Origin: Euonymus europaeus
Lineage: Eukaryota > Streptophyta > Magnoliopsida > Celastrales > Celastraceae
Direction: 5' to 3'
NCBI GenBank assembly: GCA_963580455.1
Contig: OY756972.1
Location: 1,627,001 to 1,691,000 of the forward strand
Length of the DNA: 64,000 bases
In this document: positions 1-10,600 of the stretch, piece by piece
Layout: every line of letters starts with the position of its first letter
Position numbering within the stretch: the stretch's first letter is position 1
Made by a program: the position numbers and the translations under genes
Notes under the pieces: model-generated
The model's database searches: none
What the model was told of the DNA's origin: nothing
The model's input: the letters and a program-made list of their open reading frames with translations, nothing else

Positions 1-175
1 TTTATTTCAGAACTCGTGGCTAGTTGGTCTCGTTTCACCTAGTTAGCCGCGAAATGTGGTTTCTTTACGTAAACGGTTTTATGAATATCCGTTGACTCCG
101 AGTTCTGAATTCGGTAATTTTTAGCTTGATTTCACACTACTTTTCAAGCTCTACGATTATGGAGTTTCGGATTTT

Positions 176-285
176 GATTTCAGAACTCGTGGCTAGTTGG
201 TCTCGTTTCACCTAGTTAGCCGCGAAATGTGGTTTCTTTACGTAAACGGTTTTATGAATATCCGTTGACTCCGAGTTCTGAATTC
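176..285. other. Inverted-repeat pair within the monomer (14-bp arms)
   Basis: The arm GATTTCAGAACTCG (176-189) is the reverse complement, with one mismatch in 14, of CGAGTTCTGAATTC (272-285). The inner 11 bp, TTCAGAACTCG against CGAGTTCTGAA, pair perfectly. The arms alternate along the array with loops of 82 bp inside this frame and 63 bp to the next monomer (14+82+14+63 = 173). The arm pair therefore recurs throughout the array. Dyad symmetries are known from many centromeric satellites that lack a CENP-B box, where non-B structures have been proposed. Whether a cruciform forms here is inference; loops this long make spontaneous extrusion unlikely without supercoiling. Confidence 0.8.
237..246. 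other. Perfect 10-bp palindrome TTTACGTAAA in the monomer core
   Basis: TTTACGTAAA equals its own reverse complement and sits in the conserved core of nearly every monomer. It contains a SnaBI-type TACGTA with a central CpG. A recurring variant, TTTGCGTAAA, breaks the outer symmetry in about twenty monomers (for example near 1,105, 2,982, 17,166, 18,204, 27,889, 40,171 and 60,412). ACGT-centred palindromes resemble plant bZIP-type sites, but in a satellite this may be coincidental. No binding is claimed. Confidence 0.85.
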
Positions 286-324
286 GGTGATTTTTAGCTT
301 GATTTCACACTACTTTTCGAGCTC

Positions 325-350
325 TACAATCCTGGATTTTCGGATTTTGA
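325..350 (+). other. Variable window of the monomer (subtype-defining segment), representative copy
   Basis: Most differences between monomers fall in this short stretch after GAGCTCTAC. Versions seen elsewhere in the array include CCTGGGTTTTCGG, CCTGGATTTTCGG, CCTGGCATTTCGG, CCTGGCATTTCTG, TATGGAGTTTCGG, CCTGGAATTTTGG, CTTGGCGTTTCAG, CTTAGGTTTTCGG, CTCAGGTTTTCGG, CCTGCTTTTTCGG, CCTGAGATTTCGG, CCTGGAGTTTCGG and CCTGTATTTTCGG. The version is often linked to the base about 40 bp further on: ACAATCCTGG types usually precede CTAGTAGG, while ACGATTATGG types usually precede CTAGTTGG. This segment therefore works as a natural barcode for tracing monomer ancestry. No function is implied. Confidence 0.85.
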
Positions 351-1391
351 TTTCAGAACTCGTGGCTAGTAGGTCTCGTTTCACCTAGTTAGCCGCGAAA
401 TGTGGTTTATTTACGTAAACGGTTTTATGAATATCCGTTGACTCCGAGTTCTGAATTCGGTGATTTTTAGCTTGATTTCACACTAATTTTCAAGCTCTAC
501 GATCCTTGCATTTCGGATTTTGATTTCAGAACTCGTGGCTAGTTGGTCTCATTTCACCTAGATAGCCGCGAAATGTGGTTTCTTTACGTAAACGGTTTTA
601 TGAATATCCGTTGACTCCGAGTTCTGAATTCGGTGATTTTTAGCTTGATTTCACACTACTTTTCGAGCTCTACCATCCTGGGTTTTCGGATTTCGATTTC
701 AGAACTCGTGGCTAGTTGGTCTCGTTTCACCTAGTTAGCCGCGAAATGTGGTTTCTTTACGTAAACGGTTTTATGAATATCCGTTGACTCCGAGTTCTGA
801 ATTCGGTGATTTTTAGCTTGATTTCACACTACTTTTCGAGCTCTACAATCCTGGATTTTCGGATTTCGATTTCAGAACTCGTGGCTAGTAGGTCTCGTTT
901 CACCTAGTTAGCCGCGAAATGTGGTTTCTTTACGTAAACGGTTTTATGAATATCCGTTGACTCCGAGTTCTGAATTCGGTGATTTTTAGCTTGATTTCAC
1001 ACTACTTTTCGAGCTCTACGATCCTGGCATTTCGGATTTTGATTTCAGAACTCGTGGCTAGTTGGTCTCGTTTCACCTAGTTAGCCGCGAAATGTGGTTT
1101 CTTTGCGTAAACGGTTTTATGAATATCCGTTGACTCCGAGTTCTGAATTCGGTGATTTTGATCTTGATTTCACACTACTTTTCGAGCTCTACAATCCTGG
1201 GTTTTCGGATTTCGATTTCAGAACTCGTGGCTAGTAGGTCTCGTTTCACCTAGTTTGCCGCGAAATGTGGTTTCTTTACGTAAACGGTTTTATGACTATC
1301 CGTTGACTCCGAGTTCTGAATTCGATGATTTTTAGCTTGATTTCACACTACTTTTCGAGCTCTACAATCCTGGGTTTTCGGATTTCGATTT

Positions 1392-1546
1392 CAGAACTCG
1401 TGGCCAGTAGGTCTCGTTTCATCTAGTTTGCCGCGAAATCGGTTTTATGAATATCCGTTGACTCCGAGTTCTGAATTCGGTGATTTTTAGCTTGATTTCA
1501 CACTACTTTTCGAGCTCTACAATCCTGGGTTTTCGGATTTTGATTT
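1392..1546. repeat. Shortened monomer, 155 bp (18-bp internal deletion)
   Basis: This monomer reads GCCGCGAAATCGGTTTTATGA. The usual 18 bp between GAAAT and CGGTTTT, which include the TTTACGTAAA palindrome, are missing at the junction 1,439/1,440. The next landmark falls 155 bp on instead of 173. I saw no other copy of this deletion in the window, so it either arose after the domain A duplication or has not been spread by homogenisation. Confidence 0.95.
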
Positions 1547-1711
1547 CAGAACTCGTGGCTAGTAGGTCTTAGTTAGCCGTGAAATGTGGTTTCTTTACGT
1601 AAACGGTTTTATGAATATCCGTTGACTCCGAGTTCTGAATTCGGTGATTTTTAGCTTTATTTCACACTACTTTTCGAGCTCTACGATTCCTGGCGTTTCG
1701 GATTTTTATTT
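1547..1711. repeat. Shortened monomer, 165 bp (9-bp deletion plus 1-bp insertion)
   Basis: Directly after the 155-bp monomer, this one reads AGTAGGTCTTAGTTAGCCG. It lacks nine bases (CGTTTCACC) at about 1,569/1,570, and it carries an extra T in GATTCCTGG near 1,686. Both changes are private to this monomer. Two adjacent monomers with the only multi-base deletions in 64 kb suggest a single local damage and repair episode. Confidence 0.94.
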
Positions 1712-3889
1712 CAGAACTCGTGGCTAGTTGGTCTCGTTTCACCTAGTTAGCCGCGAAATGTGGTTTCTTTACGTAAACGGTTTTATGAATATCCGTTGAC
1801 TCCGAGTTCTGAATTCGGTAATTTTTAGCTTGATTTCACACTACTTTTCAAGCTCTACGATTATGGAGTTTCGGATTTTGATTTCAGAACTCGTGGCTAG
1901 TTGGTCTCGTTTCACCTAGTTAGCCGCGAAATGTGGTTTCTTTACGTAAACGGTTTTATGAATATCCGTTGACTCCGAGTTCTGAATTCGGTGATTTTTA
2001 GCTTGATTTCACACTACTTTTCGAGCTCTACAATCCTGGATTTTCGGATTTTGATTTCAGAACTCGTGGCTAGTAGGTCTCGTTTCACCTAGTTAGCCGC
2101 GAAATGTGGTTTCTTTACGTAAACGGTTTTATGAATATCCGTTGACTCCGAGTTCTGAATTCGGTGATTTTTAGCTTGATTTCACACTAATTTTCAAGCT
2201 CTACGATCCTTGCATTTCGGATTTTGATTTCAGAACTCGTGGCTAGTTGGTCTCATTTCACCTAGTTAGCCGCGAAATATGGTTTCTTTACGTAAACGGT
2301 TTTATGAATATCCGTTGACTCCGAGTTCTGAATTCGGTGATTTTTAGCTTGATTTCACACTACTTTTCGAGCTCTACGATCCTGGATTTTCGGATTTCGA
2401 TTTCAGAACTCGTGGCTAGTAGGTCTCGTTTCACCTAGTTAGCCGCGAAATTTTGTTTCTTTACGTAAACGGTTTTATGAATATCGGTTGACTCCGAGTT
2501 CTGAATTCGGTGATTTTTAGCTTGATTTCACACTACTTTTCGAGCTCTACCATCCTGGGTTTTCGGATTTCGATTTCAGAACTCGTGGCTAGTTGGTCTC
2601 GTTTCACCTAGTTAGCCGCGAAATGTGGTTTCTTTACGTAAACGGTTTTATGAATATCCGTTGACTCCGAGTTCTGAATTCGGTGATTTTTATCTTGATT
2701 TCACACTACTTTTCGAGCTCTACAATCCTGGATTTTCGGATTTCGATTTCAGAACTCGTGGCTAGTAGGTCTCGTTTCACCTAGTTGGCCGCGAAATGTG
2801 GTTTCTTTACGTAAACGGTTTTATGAATATCCGTTGACTCCGAGTTCTGAATTCGGTGATTTTTAGCTTGATTTCACACTACTTTTTCAGCTCTACGATC
2901 CTGGCATTTCGGATTTTGATTTCAGAACTCGAGGCTAGTTGGTCTCGTTTCACCTAGTTAGCCGCGAAATGTGGTTTCTTTGCGTAAACGGTTTTATGAA
3001 TATCCGTTGACTCCGAGTTCTGAATTCGGTGATTTTGAGCTTGATTTCACACTACTTTTTGAGCTCTACAATCCTGAGTTTTCGGATTTCGATTTCAGAA
3101 CTCGTGGCTAGTAGGTCTCGTTTCACCTAGTTTGCCGCGAAATGTGGTTTCTTTACGTAAACGGTTTTATGAATATCCGTTGACTCCGAGTTCTGAATTC
3201 GGTGATTTTTAGCTTGATTTCACACTACTTTTCGAGCTCCACAATCCTGAGTTTTCGGATTTCGATTTCAGAACTCGTGGCTACTAGGTCTCGTTTCACC
3301 TAGTTTGCCGCGAAATGTGGTTTCTTTACGTAAACGGTTTTATGAATATCCGTTGACTCCGAGTTCTGAATTCGGTGATTTTTAGCTTGATTTCACACTA
3401 CTTTTTGAGCTCTACAATCCTGGGTTTTCGGATTTCGATTTCAGAACTCGTGGCTAGTAGGTCTCGTTTCACCTAGTTTGCCGCGAAATGTGGTTTCTTT
3501 ACGTAAACGGTTTTATGACTATCCGTTGACTCCGAGTTCTGAATTCGGTGATTTTGAGCTTGATTTCACACTACTTTTTGAGCTCTACAATCCTGGGTTT
3601 TCGGATTTCGATTTCAGAACTCGTGGCTAGTAGGTCTCGTTTCACCTAGTTTGCCGCGAAATGTGGTTTCTTTACGTAAACGGTTTTATGACTATCCGTT
3701 GACTCCGAGTTCTGAATTCCGTGATTTTTAGCTTGATTTCACACTACTTTTCGAGCTCTACGATCCTGGCATTTCGGATTTTGATTTCAGAACTCGTGGC
3801 TAGTTGGTCTCGTTTCACCTAGTTAGCCGCGAAATGTGGTTTCTTTGCGTAAACGGTTTTATGAATATCCGTTGACTCCGAGTTCTGAA

Positions 3890-6800
3890 TTCGGTTATTT
3901 TGAGCTTGATTTCACACTACTTTTCGTGCTCTACAATCCTGGGTTTTCGGATTTCGATTTCAGAACTCGTGGCTAGTAGGTCTCGTTTCACCTAGTTTGC
4001 CGCGAAATGTGGTTTCTTTACGTAAACGGTTTTATGACTATCCGTTGACTCCGAGTTCTGAATTCGACGATTTTTAGCTTGATTTCACACTACTTTTCGA
4101 GCTCTACAATCCTGCTTTTTCGGATTTCGATTTCAGAACTCGTGTCTTGTAGGTCTCGTTTCATCTAGTTTGCCGCGAAATGTGGTTTCTTTACGTAAAC
4201 GGTTTTATGAATATCCGTTGACTCCGAGTTCTGAATTCGGTGATTTTTAGCTTGATTTCACACTACTTTTCGAGCTCCACAATCCTGAGATTTCGGATTT
4301 CGATTTCAGAACTCGTGGCTACTAGGTCTCGTTTCACCTAGTTTGCCGCGAAATGTGGTTTCTTTACGTAAACGGTTTTATGAATATCCGTTGACTCCGA
4401 GTTCTGAATTCGGTGATTTTTAGCTTGATTTCACACTACTTTTCGAGCTCTACAATCCTGGGTTTTCGGATTTCGATTTCAGAACTCGTGGCTAGTAGGT
4501 CTCGTTTCACCTAGTTAGCCGCGAAATGTGGTTTCTTTACGTAAACGGTTTTATGAATATCCGTTGACTCCGAGTTCTGAATTCGGTGATTTTTAGCTTT
4601 ATTTCACACTACTTTTCGAGCTCTACGATCCTGGCATTTCGGATTTTGATTTCAGAACTCGTGGCTAGTTGGTCTCGTTTCGCCTAGTTAGCCGCGAAAT
4701 GTGGTTTCTTTACGTAAACGGTTTTATGAATATCCGTTGACTCCGAGTTCTGAATTCGGTGATTTTTAGCTTGATTTCACACTACTTTTCGAGCTCTACA
4801 ATCCTGAGTTTTTGGATTTTGATTTCAGAACTCGTGGCTAGTAGGTCTCGTTTCACCTAGTTAGCAGCGAAATGTGGTTTCTTTACGTAAACGGTTTTAT
4901 GAATATCCGTTGACTCCGAGTTCTGAATTCGGTGATTTTTAGCTTGATTTCACACTACTTTTCGAGCTCTACAATCCTGGGTTTTCGGATTTCGATTTCA
5001 GAACTCGTGGCTAGTTGGTCTCGTTTCACCTAGTTAGCCGCGAAATGTTATTTCTTTACGTAAACGGTTTTATGAATATCGGTTGACTCCGAGTTCTGAA
5101 TTCGGTGATTTTTAGCTTGATTTCACACTACTTTTCGAGCTCTACAATCCTGGGTTTTCGGATTTCGATTTCAGAACTCGTGGCTAGTAGGTCTCGTTTC
5201 ACCTAGTTAGCCGCGAAATGTGGTTTCTTTACGTAAACGGTTTTATGAATATCCGTTGACTCCGAGTTCTGAGTTCGGTGATTTTTAGCTTGATTTCACA
5301 CTACTTTTCGAGCTCTACGATCCTGGCATTTCGGATTTTGATTTCAGAACTCGTGGCTAGTTGGTCTCGTTTCGCCTAGTTAGCCGCGAAATGTGGTTTC
5401 TTTACGTAAACGGTTTTATGAATATCCGTTGACTCCGAGTTCTGAATTCGGTGATTTTTAGCTTGATTTCACACTACTTTTCGAGCTCTACAATCCTGGG
5501 TTTTCGGATTTCGATTTCAGAACTCGTGGCTACTAGGTCTCGTTTCACCTAGTTTGCCGCGAAATGTGGTTTCTTTACGTAAACGGTTTTATGAAAATCC
5601 GTTGACTCCGAGTTCTGAATTCGGTGATTTTTAGCTTGATTTCACACTACTTTTCGAGCTCTACAATCCTGGGTTTTCGGATTTCGATTTCAGAACTCGT
5701 GGCTAGTAGGTCTCGTTTCACCTAGTTAGCCGCGAAATGTTATTTCTTTACGTAAACGGTTTTATGAATATCGGTTGACTCCGAGTTCTGAATTCGACGA
5801 TTTTTAGCTTGATTTCACACTACTTTTCGAGCTCTACAATCCTGCTTTTTCGGATTTCGATTTCAGAACTCGTGGCTTGTAGGTCTCGTTTCATCTAGTT
5901 TGCCGCGAAATGTGGTTTCTTTACGTAAACGGTTTTATGAATATCCGTTGACTCCGAGTTCTGAATTCGGTGATTTTTAGCTTGATTTCACACTACTTTT
6001 CGAGCTCCACAATCCTGAGATTTCGGATTTCGATTTCAGAACTCGTGGCTACTAGGTCTCGTTTCACCTAGTTTGCCGCGAAATGTGGTTTCTTTACGTA
6101 AACGGTTTTATGAATATCCGTTGACTCCGAGTTCTGAATTCGGTGATTTTTAGCTTGATTTCACACTACTTTTCGAGCTCTACAATCCTGGGTTTTCGGA
6201 TTTCGATTTCAGAACTCGTGGCTAGTAGGTCTCGTTTCACCTAGTTAGCCGCGAAATGTGGTTTCTTTACGTAAACGGTTTTATGAATATCCGTTGACTC
6301 CGAGTTCTGAATTCGGTGATTTTTAGCTTTATTTCACACTACTTTTTGAGCTCTACGATCCTGGCATTTCGGATTTTGATTTCAGAACTCGTGGCTAGTT
6401 GGTCTCGTTTCGCCTAGTTAGCCGCGAAATGTGGTTTCTTTACGTAAACGGTTTTATGAATATCCGTTGACTCCGAGTTCTGAATTCGGTGATTTTTAGC
6501 TTGATTTCACACTACTTTTCGAGCTCTACAATCCTGAGTTTTTGGATTTTGATTTCAGAACTCGTGGCTAGTAGGTCTCGTTTCACCTAGTTAGCCGCGA
6601 AATGTGGTTTCTTTACGTAAACGGTTTTATGAATATCCGTTGACTCCGAGTTCTGAATTCGGTGATTTTTAGCTTGATTTCACACTACTTTTCGAGCTCT
6701 ACAATCCTGGGTTTTCGGATTTCGATTTCAGAACTCGTGGCTAGTTGGTCTCGTTTCACCTAGTTAGCCGCGAAATGTTATTTCTTTACGTAAACGGTTT

Positions 6801-7695
6801 TATGAATATCGGTTGACTCCGAGTTCTGAATTCGGTGATTTTTAGCTTGATTTCACACTACTTTTCGAGCTCTACAATCCTGGGTTTTCGGATTTCGATT
6901 TCAGAACTCGTGGCTAGTAGGTCTCGTTTCACCTAGTTAGCCGCGAAATGTGGTTTCTTTACGTAAACGGTTTTATGAATATCCGTTGACTCCGAGTTCT
7001 GAGTTCGGTGATTTTTAGCTTGATTTCACACTACTTTTCGAGCTCTACGATCCTGGCATTTCGGATTTTGATTTCAGAACTCGTGGCTAGTTGGTCTCGT
7101 TTCGCCTAGTTAGCCGCGAAATGTGGTTTCTTTACGTAAACGGTTTTATGAATATCCGTTGACTCCGAGTTCTGAATTCGGTGATTTTTAGCTTGATTTC
7201 ACACTACTTTTCGAGCTCTACAATCCTGGGTTTTCGGATTTCGATTTCAGAACTCGTGACTACTAGGTCTCGTTTCACCTAGTTTGCCGCGAAACGTGGT
7301 TTCTTTACGTAAACGGTTTTATGAAAATCCGTTGACTCCGAGTTCTGAATTCGGTGATTTTTAGCTTGATTTCACACTACTTTTCGAGCTCTACAATCCT
7401 GGGTTTTCGGATTTCGATTTCAGAACTCGTGGCTAGTAGGTCTCGTTTCACCTAGTTAGCCGCGAAATGTGGTTTCTTTACGTAAACGGTTTTAGGAATA
7501 TCCGTTGACTCCGAGTTCTGAATTCGGTGATTTTTAGCTTGATTTCACACTACTTTTCGAGCTCTACAATCCTGGGTTTTCGGATTTCGATTTCAGAACT
7601 CGTGGGTAGTAGGTCTCGTTTCACCTAGTTAGCCGCGAAATGTGGTTTCTTTACGTAAACGGTTTTATGAATATCCGTTGACTCCGAGTTCTGAA
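3890..7695. repeat. Domain B, first copy of a 22-monomer (3,806-bp) higher-order repeat
   Basis: This copy is repeated 3,806 bp (22 x 173) further on. Paired markers are CGTGCTCTAC (3,925 and 7,731), CCTGCTTTTT (4,111 and 7,917; 5,841 and 9,647), CGTGTCTTGTAGG (about 4,142 and 7,948), TTAGCAGCG (about 4,861 and 8,667), CGTGACTACTAGG (about 7,255 and 11,061) and TTTAGGAATA (7,491 and 11,297). Within the copy, a 10-monomer block of 1,730 bp is itself doubled (CCTGCTTTTT at 4,111 and 5,841; AATCCTGAGA at 4,281 and 6,011). The layout is ten monomers, then a near-copy of them, then two more monomers. The upstream edge lies between 3,847, where this copy has TTTGCG and the second copy has TTTACG, and about 3,890. 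Confidence 0.93.
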
Positions 7696-10600
7696 TTCGG
7701 TTATTTTGAGCTTGATTTCACACTACTTTTCGTGCTCTACAATCCTGGGTTTTCGGATTTCGATTTCAGAACTCGTGGCTAGTAGGTCTCGTTTCACCTA
7801 GTTTGCCGCGAAATGTGGTTTCTTTACGTAAACGGTTTTATGACTATCCGTTGACTCCGAGTTCTGAATTCGACGATTTTTAGCTTGATTTCACACTACT
7901 TTTCGAGCTCTACAATCCTGCTTTTTCGGATTTCGATTTCAGAACTCGTGTCTTGTAGGTCTCGTTTCATCTAGTTTGCCGCGAAATGTGGTTTCTTTAC
8001 GTAAACGGTTTTATGAATATCCGTTGACTCCGAGTTCTGAATTCGGTGATTTTTAGCTTGATTTCACACTACTTTTCGAGCTCCACAATCCTGAGATTTC
8101 GGATTTCGATTTCAGAACTCGTGGCTACTAGGTCTCGTTTCACCTAGTTTGCCGCGAAATGTGGTTTCTTTACGTAAACGGTTTTATGAATATCCGTTGA
8201 CTCCGAGTTCTGAATTCGGTGATTTTTAGCTTGATTTCACACTACTTTTCGAGCTCTACAATCCTGGGTTTTCGGATTTCGATTTCAGAACTCGTGGCTA
8301 GTAGGTCTCGTTTCACCTAGTTAGCCGCGAAATGTGGTTTCTTTACGTAAACGGTTTTATGAATATCCGTTGACTCCGAGTTCTGAATTCGGTGATTTTT
8401 AGCTTTATTTCACACTACTTTTCGAGCTCTACGATCCTGGCATTTCGGATTTTGATTTCAGAACTCGTGGCTAGTTGGTCTCGTTTCGCCTAGTTAGCCG
8501 CGAAATGTGGTTTCTTTACGTAAACGGTTTTATGAATATCCGTTGACTCCGAGTTCTGAATTCGGTGATTTTTAGCTTGATTTCACACTACTTTTCGAGC
8601 TCTACAATCCTGAGTTTTTGGATTTTGATTTCAGAACTCGTGGCTAGTAGGTCTCGTTTCACCTAGTTAGCAGCGAAATGTGGTTTCTTTACGTAAACGG
8701 TTTTATGAATATCCGTTGACTCCGAGTTCTGAATTCGGTGATTTTTAGCTTGATTTCACACTACTTTTCGAGCTCTACAATCCTGGGTTTTCGGATTTCG
8801 ATTTCAGAACTCGTGGCTAGTTGGTCTCGTTTCACCTAGTTAGCCGCGAAATGTTATTTCTTTACGTAAACGGTTTTATGAATATCGGTTGACTCCGAGT
8901 TCTGAATTCGGTGATTTTTAGCTTGATTTCACACTACTTTTCGAGCTCTACAATCCTGGGTTTTCGGATTTCGATTTCAGAACTCGTGGCTAGTAGGTCT
9001 CGTTTCACCTAGTTAGCCGCGAAATGTGGTTTCTTTACGTAAACGGTTTTATGAATATCCGTTGACTCCGAGTTCTGAGTTCGGTGATTTTTAGCTTGAT
9101 TTCACACTACTTTTCGAGCTCTACGATCCTGGCATTTCGGATTTTGATTTCAGAACTCGTGGCTAGTTGGTCTCGTTTCGCCTAGTTAGCCGCGAAATGT
9201 GGTTTCTTTACGTAAACGGTTTTATGAATATCCGTTGACTCCGAGTTCTGAATTCGGTGATTTTTAGCTTGATTTCACACTACTTTTCGAGCTCTACAAT
9301 CCTGGGTTTTCGGATTTCGATTTCAGAACTCGTGGCTACTAGGTCTCGTTTCACCTAGTTTGCCGCGAAATGTGGTTTCTTTACGTAAACGGTTTTATGA
9401 AAATCCGTTGACTCCGAGTTCTGAATTCGGTGATTTTTAGCTTGATTTCACACTACTTTTCGAGCTCTACAATCCTGGGTTTTCGGATTTCGATTTCAGA
9501 ACTCGTGGCTAGTAGGTCTCGTTTCACCTAGTTAGCCGCGAAATGTTATTTCTTTACGTAAACGGTTTTATGAATATCGGTTGACTCCGAGTTCTGAATT
9601 CGACGATTTTTAGCTTGATTTCACACTACTTTTCGAGCTCTACAATCCTGCTTTTTCGGATTTCGATTTCAGAACTCGTGGCTTGTAGGTCTCGTTTCAT
9701 CTAGTTTGCCGCGAAATGTGGTTTCTTTACGTAAACGGTTTTATGAATATCCGTTGACTCCGAGTTCTGAATTCGGTGATTTTTAGCTTGATTTCACACT
9801 ACTTTTCGAGCTCCACAATCCTGAGATTTCGGATTTCGATTTCAGAACTCGTGGCTACTAGGTCTCGTTTCACCTAGTTTGCCGCGAAATGTGGTTTCTT
9901 TACGTAAACGGTTTTATGAATATCCGTTGACTCCGAGTTCTGAATTCGGTGATTTTTAGCTTGATTTCACACTACTTTTCGAGCTCTACAATCCTGGGTT
10001 TTCGGATTTCGATTTCAGAACTCGTGGCTAGTAGGTCTCGTTTCACCTAGTTAGCCGCGAAATGTGGTTTCTTTACGTAAACGGTTTTATGAATATCCGT
10101 TGACTCCGAGTTCTGAATTCGGTGATTTTTAGCTTTATTTCACACTACTTTTTGAGCTCTACGATCCTGGCATTTCGGATTTTGATTTCAGAACTCGTGG
10201 CTAGTTGGTCTCGTTTCGCCTAGTTAGCCGCGAAATGTGGTTTCTTTACGTAAACGGTTTTATGAATATCCGTTGACTCCGAGTTCTGAATTCGGTGATT
10301 TTTAGCTTGATTTCACACTACTTTTCGAGCTCTACAATCCTGAGTTTTTGGATTTTGATTTCAGAACTCGTGGCTAGTAGGTCTCGTTTCACCTAGTTAG
10401 CCGCGAAATGTGGTTTCTTTACGTAAACGGTTTTATGAATATCCGTTGACTCCGAGTTCTGAATTCGGTGATTTTTAGCTTGATTTCACACTACTTTTCG
10501 AGCTCTACAATCCTGGGTTTTCGGATTTCGATTTCAGAACTCGTGGCTAGTTGGTCTCGTTTCACCTAGTTAGCCGCGAAATGTTATTTCTTTACGTAAA

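Larger units (their letters stand above)
181..353 (+). repeat. Representative full-length monomer (anatomy of the unit)
   Basis: This monomer starts at the C of CAGAACTCG and is exactly 173 bp. In order it shows: CAGAACTCGTGGCTAG, the end of an inverted-repeat arm; TTGGTCTCGTTTCACCTAG, where the T or A in TTGG/TAGG is a major variant; GCCGCGAAATGTGG; the palindrome TTTACGTAAA at 237-246; ATGAATATCCGTTGACTC; the second arm CGAGTTCTGAATTC at 272-285, containing an EcoRI-type GAATTC; a T-rich GATTTTTAGCTTGATTTCAC; then CGAGCTCTAC with a SacI-type GAGCTC, followed by the variable window. I count 34 C, 36 G and 11 CpG. The start is arbitrary because a tandem repeat has no natural beginning. Restriction sites TACGTA, GAATTC and GAGCTC recur about once per monomer, so digestion should give a 173-bp ladder. 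Confidence 0.97.
1..3408. repeat. Higher-order repeat domain A: 10-mer unit in about two copies
   Basis: The first 1.7 kb is repeated from about 1,705. Markers that recur are GATTATGGAGTTTCGG (153 and 1,857), CACTAATTTT (481 and 2,185), TACCATCCTG (671 and 2,548) and TTTGCGTAAAC (1,105 and 2,982). The offset is 1,704 bp for the first markers, which is ten monomers minus the 26-bp net deletion in copy one. It becomes 1,877 bp for the later ones, so one monomer with TTTTGTTTC and ATATCGGTTG was gained near 2.4-2.5 kb in copy two, or lost from copy one. After about 3.1 kb the correspondence blurs and monomers of the CCTGGGTTTT type with TTTGCCGCG dominate. Confidence 0.85.

Noticed and set aside
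174..184. 3' splice-site-like TTTCAG preceded by T-rich sequence
   Set aside because: Present in every monomer, with no exon or coding signal attached.
1701..1712. AATAAA-like polyadenylation signal on the minus strand (complement of TTTTTATTTC and of CTTTATTTC)
   Set aside because: Arises by single-base variation in some monomers with no gene or transcript context; expected by chance in T-rich DNA.
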